From contig CP084609.1 in assembly GCA_025917655.1 (NCBI GenBank), positions 496,001 through 560,000 of the forward strand: 64,000 nt of DNA, given 5' to 3'. Source of the stretch: Chlorella sorokiniana (taxonomy: Eukaryota > Chlorophyta > Trebouxiophyceae > Chlorellales > Chlorellaceae). The notes below the pieces were generated by a model. The model saw only the letters and a list, made by a program, of their open reading frames with translations, was not told where the DNA came from and ran no database searches. This document shows positions 59,830 through 64,000 of this stretch, in pieces (position 1 is the first letter of the stretch; the number at the start of each line of letters is the position of its first letter). A program made the position numbers and the translations under genes.

Positions 59830-61138
59830 GCTGTCGACTAGATCCACACACAATCAAAAGGCCTATCAACAGTCCTTGTTACAGCAGTAAAACCTGCGTA
59901 CATAATGATGCATGCTGCTGAGGCTGCTGTGCCAGGGCACCCCCTCGTCTTCCCGGCTGCAGGCCAGGTTCGCCAGCACTGCACCCTTTACAAGAGCTCC
60001 ATCCCTGGCATCGCCGGCTGCATCCAGCCTGGAAAGATTGTTTGGGCGTCTTGCTGGCCATTGCTCTTAAAGCTGACCCTGCAACAACATCAGCGGCTTG
60101 CGGTCGTCGCCATGGGGCATGGAACGGAGCTGCTGCAGTTGCTTGGCCTGTGGTTCTGCGTAAAGACATCAGCGTTACAAACCTGGAGGGCATGACTTGT
60201 TGAAGCACAACCAGAAGGATGGGGTCGAGCCCTGCAGCAAAGAAAGTGTATGCAGGAAAGAATGTGTATTGCTGAAGGGACAGCTGGTGCGAGACATGCA
60301 TCTGGGTATGGGTGCGTGCATCAGGCAGGCTTGCATCTCATTGCAGCATGAGGGGAGAAGGACAGACCGTCGGTCTGCGCTAGAATCATTCTGCCTACGC
60401 ATAATATCAATGCCAAATGAACAAATAGTGCAGTGTTTTCCAATCCAGCTGGGGAAACTTTCACACGAAAGTTCCTTCTTCAGGGTCTTTTACACAACAC
60501 CCATGCCACTGTTGAGGTCAGCAGGCCATGCGGCAGATGGACCTCAGTTGCGGCATCCTTCCCAAGTACTGCTCAAAGATCTTCCAGACCGGGGCTGTCT
60601 GCCTGCTGCACATACTCAAACAAGCCACTCAAGCACAACTTAGGCATAAGTACCCACATGTGCTTATGGCATCTGGCAAGGGAAGCACAGGCCCTTGCGC
60701 AAAGCTTTAACTGACAATGCACGTTGCTGGATTGTTGGTCACCCTCACACTTCAGTGGCAAAAAACATTCAAAAAAGGAATCTGTCATGCTGCATCGGCC
60801 ATAGTTCCAGACCACGTGCATACGCAACTTGGCAGATTGCATGCTCTGGCAAGACAACTTGTTGGGACCCATTCCCTCATATTAATGTGCAATGCCATCT
60901 GTTAACACCTGTGCTGCCCAGCTTAACACGTGATGCAATTAGCAGGCCAACCAAAACATTTTGGGGGTAATCTCCGAAGTCCCCTGTGTTTAACGTTTGT
61001 GCATTCTAGATCGATCATCCTGCATGATCCAGCTTCATCAACCTGCTTTGTGTCAAGGTACTCGGCTTCATCAATAAAACAGACACGGGAGTATGTCGTC
61101 ATGATGAGCAAGTGAGACTTTCACTTGCAGATTACATG
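59830..61138. other. Intergenic stretch, no gene supported
   Basis: It lies between the monooxygenase start and the PCI-protein stop, both genes on the minus strand. It must hold the monooxygenase promoter and the PCID2-like 3' untranslated region. Open frames on either strand are short and without recognisable similarity. Confidence 0.5.
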
Positions 61139-63579
61139 TCAAGCTGTGAGCAGCACTGAGGCCAGTATCGGGAAGGGATTATGCTTAGCCAACACTGCTG
61201 TTTTCTTGTCATGCGAGAGGTATGCCTTCACATACTTTCGATAAATCAGGTTGGCAGCAATGCATTCCACTTCATCCATGTCCAACACAAGGTCCTGCAC
61301 CAGGCGTGCCCACAGTAGGTCAAGACATGCTTTCAGGACAACATGAACAATCGACAACTTCAAGCACCTGTGCGGCCATGGCTGCCTGAAACTGCTCCAA
61401 AGGGAGCTGAGTGCGCCGTTCAGGCTCCAGAACCGCACGCACCGCATGCACTTTCCGCAAGAGACGTCTGTACACTGTGTAGCGCAACTTCTCCAACAAT
61501 AAGTATGTGCCCTGTTGCAGCATCACGTTGCACAATTTATTTCTTGACACATCAGCACATATTCTAACGCCCAGATGCCACACACCTCTTGAATAAACTG
61601 GTGCTGCTGGTGAGCCAGAGCGTCCTCCAGCAGCTTGACATTGCCTGTTCGCATGGCAGCAACGAGAGGCTGGTACTGTTGCAGGCCATATGCGGCCACT
61701 TGAACTGATGCTGGTAGCCTCCCCAGGAGGAGTTGGACCTGCAAGGAAGAGCAGAGAAAGAAACTTACGTGGGCCTGCATCAATAAAGTTTCTCAGCCAA
61801 GGGCCTGTTAATTGCAGGCGGGCAATCTGTTCACAAGGAGGGCCTACCGGTACCAGATACTTCAAGATGAGTGCCTTGTTACGCACAGCAGATTGATGGC
61901 AGTGGCTGAATGCATACTGCAAGCTTTCTTGTGCATCATGCTGCAAGGAAGAGGTACGTGTGTGCGTGTGTCAGTTAAAGGATGGAGAGGAGGTTGAGAA
62001 ACCGCAGAACTGGAGGCAACGGCGGATGTGACGGCCTTGCACAGAGCTGATATAAGCTCCTATGCTGCTGCCCACTGCCAATGGAACAATGTTTTGAACT
62101 TCCAAAGCTCACGTATTTTTCATCGAACACAGCCAGGCGTCCAGCATAAAACTTGTAAGTTACGCGCTGTGAAATGGGAAACTGATCAAAGCTTGCAAAT
62201 TGGGGGAGTCCACGGTTCGCATCAGATTCTTGCACAATCGCAGGGTGTTGAGGCGAAAGTATATTTTAAAGCTGACGTTCACAATGTCGAGCGCTGCAAG
62301 TTTTTTCGCTTTGTTTCCTGCAGGTAGCATTGACTGCTTAAGATGGACAGATCACCTGCAGGCGAGGCAGGACCCCAACGCTCGCCACTCAGGGCACTAT
62401 GCCGTGGCCCACCTGGCGCTTGCAAGCTCAGCGCAAAACATTTGCGAAGCTGGTCACCACAGTCACCCAGCTTGCTCGTCTGTCGCCCAGCCTGCTTTGA
62501 TTCCGCATCCGCAGCCATCGCCACGATGCTAAGGTTATGCACCATGCTGTGCATAGGTTGCACTACCCAGGCGCCTCTGTCTTCTCGAAATACCTGTGGA
62601 CGTGGTACTGTTTTTATCGTGTGTATGTGTATGTGTGTGTGTGAATGGAACGGAAGGGGATGGGGTGGGGGTGGGGGTGGGTGGGGCCCCCACAAGCATG
62701 CTCCCGCGGATTCTGCCAGCAATTGCTTCTGATTACGCGAGCGCACAATGACAATGGCCTGCTCTACTTACCTTGAGAAAAGTTTGAAGGGCAGCCACCA
62801 GCTTGGAGTAAGCCTTATCAAAATCTTTGGCATGAATTGCTGATAAACAGGCAACATGCAGCGCTATGAAATCGGACCAGTCGACAGGCAAACGAGCCTG
62901 GGCAAGGTGTGTAACAGAACCATCTGCCCCTCCAGCAGATGCTGAGCTGAGATCCAGTAGATGCTTTAGATGATATCCTGCAGCAACCAGCAATAGAAAG
63001 GTAAAGAAGTTTGGTGAGAATTTGTGGTTCGTTGTTGTACTTTCACTGTTGTTCCATTGATTCAGGGCTCAGTGTAACAGCCACAGGTAACGTGCATCCA
63101 ATTGAATTGATGCATGAGTTTCTTGTTGAGAAAAGCCACTAGATACAACTTTTCCTCAGCCCCTGCTGCAATGATAAGCGACCATCTTGTACCCGCAGTA
63201 GCTTTTTCCGAGCCCCTGCTGCAATACTTAAGCGACCTTTTATGCCAGCAGTTGCGCACTACAGACATTGGGTTCACAGGCTACGTAAAACTATGCTTGT
63301 CCTACACATGAATGCAATACAGCAAGCCACCAACACCCTTAAAATGCCGCATTTTGGTCAAAACAAATATAAGTGACAACTTTCCCTACCCCCCAACCAC
63401 CAGCCTCCGCACAAGAACTTCCGTCCTCCCGACCATGGCTTGCACAGACTTTTATTGATCGCATTTAGCGTGCCAGTACTAGCACACTTAAACTGGGCAC
63501 AGCGAGTAGCAGGGAAGCAGCAATCACCATCACGTTCTTGAATCGCCCTAGCAACATTTTCCTCGTACGTCGCAGCCAT
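61139..63579 (-). CDS. PCID2: PCID2/Thp1-like PCI-domain protein of the TREX-2 complex
   Basis: Scaffold subunit that couples transcription to mRNA export at the nuclear pore. Exons from the ATG at 63579: MAATYEENVARAIQERDGDC; VDWSDFIALHVACLSAIHAK and FDKAYSKLVAALQTFLK (about 62775-62890); MVHNLSIVAMAADAESK and GDQLRKCFALSLQAPG (about 62420-62570); VSFKIYFRLNTLRLCKNLMR (about 62220-62280); FPISQRVTYKFYAGRLAVFD (about 62120-62190); YAFSHCHQSAVRNKALILKY (about 61860-61925); QLLLGRLPASVQVA and MRTGNVKLLEDALAHQQHQF; LLLEKLRYTVYRRLLRKVHA; DMDEVECIAANLIYRKYVKA and HNPFPIL before the TGA at 61139. The order and spacing match the family from end to end, including the winged-helix part of the PCI domain. 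One intron (about 62605-62770) holds GT-rich and G-run low-complexity DNA. Confidence 0.9.
62610..62690. repeat. GT-rich and G-run tract in a PCID2 intron
   Basis: A GT run at about 62620-62643 is followed by several runs of four or five G (62656-62686) that could form a G-quadruplex on the plus strand; the transcript carries the C-rich strand. Confidence 0.85.
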
Positions 63580-64000
63580 GATGTGATCCCGTGGTGATGG
63601 GCGGCTTTGGTAAGGGCTTTGTTGCTGTCGTATATACAACCGGGCTTTGCGGTGAACAGAAGGACGATGAGGAGGAGGGGCAAGAAGAAGGTATTTGAGG
63701 CTTTCAGTCGCGGCGCTTAAAATGATGCGTGGGGCTAGCCAATGGTTCCCAGACTTTCCACCTAGCCGATCCGCCGCCGCTCTTGCTGCCGTTGAGGTTT
63801 TGGCTGGTGATGCAGGCTGCGGATTGTTGAGCTGCACAGCACAGTGAGGCTGCTGCCATAGGTTCAATCAATATATATTTGCAGGTGTGGGTTGTTGTTT
63901 TGTTGTTGCATGTCCTTCAAATGGGACAATGCAAGTGGGACAATTTGGCAAACAAGTTCAGGTGCCTTTTTGTGACTTCATGCTAAGCAGATTGGTGCCT
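63580..64000. other. Upstream region of the PCID2-like gene
   Basis: It should hold the promoter and 5' untranslated region of the minus-strand PCI gene. A TATATAT stretch lies near 63870. The open frame that runs up to 63867 on the minus strand is an extension of the first exon without a better start. Nothing else was seen. Confidence 0.4.

Noticed and set aside
60197-60872. Short open frames between the monooxygenase and PCID2 genes
   Set aside because: No family resemblance was seen, and frames on both strands are of equal length, as expected by chance.
1-64000. Transposons, LTR elements, viral remnants, CRISPR arrays, rRNA
   Set aside because: I looked for reverse transcriptase, integrase and transposase motifs, long terminal repeats and regular spacer arrays and saw none. 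All large repeats are internal PKS duplications.

Overview
The window reads as nuclear DNA of a green alga (chlorophyte). Every recognisable gene is split by many short GT-AG introns whose acceptors are often TGCAG. There is a plant-type dihydrodipicolinate synthase with a presequence and a SecY that looks plastid-type. The centre is one very large, acyltransferase-less, multimodular type I polyketide synthase (PKS) gene, a gene type known from green algae. The species cannot be named from the sequence.

Layout. 1-2043 (+): 3' part of an unrecognised, probably membrane-protein gene. 3510-5942 (-): SecY-type translocase. 6188-8230 (+): dihydrodipicolinate synthase. 8291-10994 (-): GUP1-like MBOAT O-acyltransferase. 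11196-53676 (+): the PKS. 57438-59829 (-): flavin-containing monooxygenase. 61139-63579 (-): PCID2/Thp1-like PCI protein of the TREX-2 mRNA-export complex. The stretches 2044-3509, 53677-57437 and 59830-61138 hold no gene I can support. I see no tRNA, rRNA, CRISPR array or transposon.

The PKS has eight ketosynthases in order: KS1-DH-KR-ACP / KS2-DH-ACP-ACP / KS3-DH-KR-ACP-ACP / KS4-DH-KR-ACP / KS5-DH-KR-(ACP stub + half KR)-ACP-ACP / KS6-DH-KR-ACP / KS7-DH-KR-ACP-ACP / KS8-DH-KR-ACP / TE-ACP-TE. No module has an AT domain and there is no loading module. Modules 6-7 are an almost perfect tandem copy of modules 4-5: about 10.32 kb, introns included, 24084-34403 against 34404-44725. By eye I find seven substitutions and three homopolymer-length differences. 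The copy junction is in frame: it cuts an ACP after its first helix and joins it to the back half of a KR, so the line still reads KR then ACP doublet. A second duplication at the 3' end gives two thioesterases that share a 942-bp identical block but are strongly diverged outside it.

Almost all frame breaks I found in the PKS, and one in the essential dihydrodipicolinate synthase, are missing bases in short homopolymers. They look more like consensus errors than decay, so I treat the PKS as an intact gene with an imperfect sequence. Its neighbours (a divergent GUP1-like O-acyltransferase only about 200 bp away, and a flavin monooxygenase downstream) could act on the product, but that is inference from position only.
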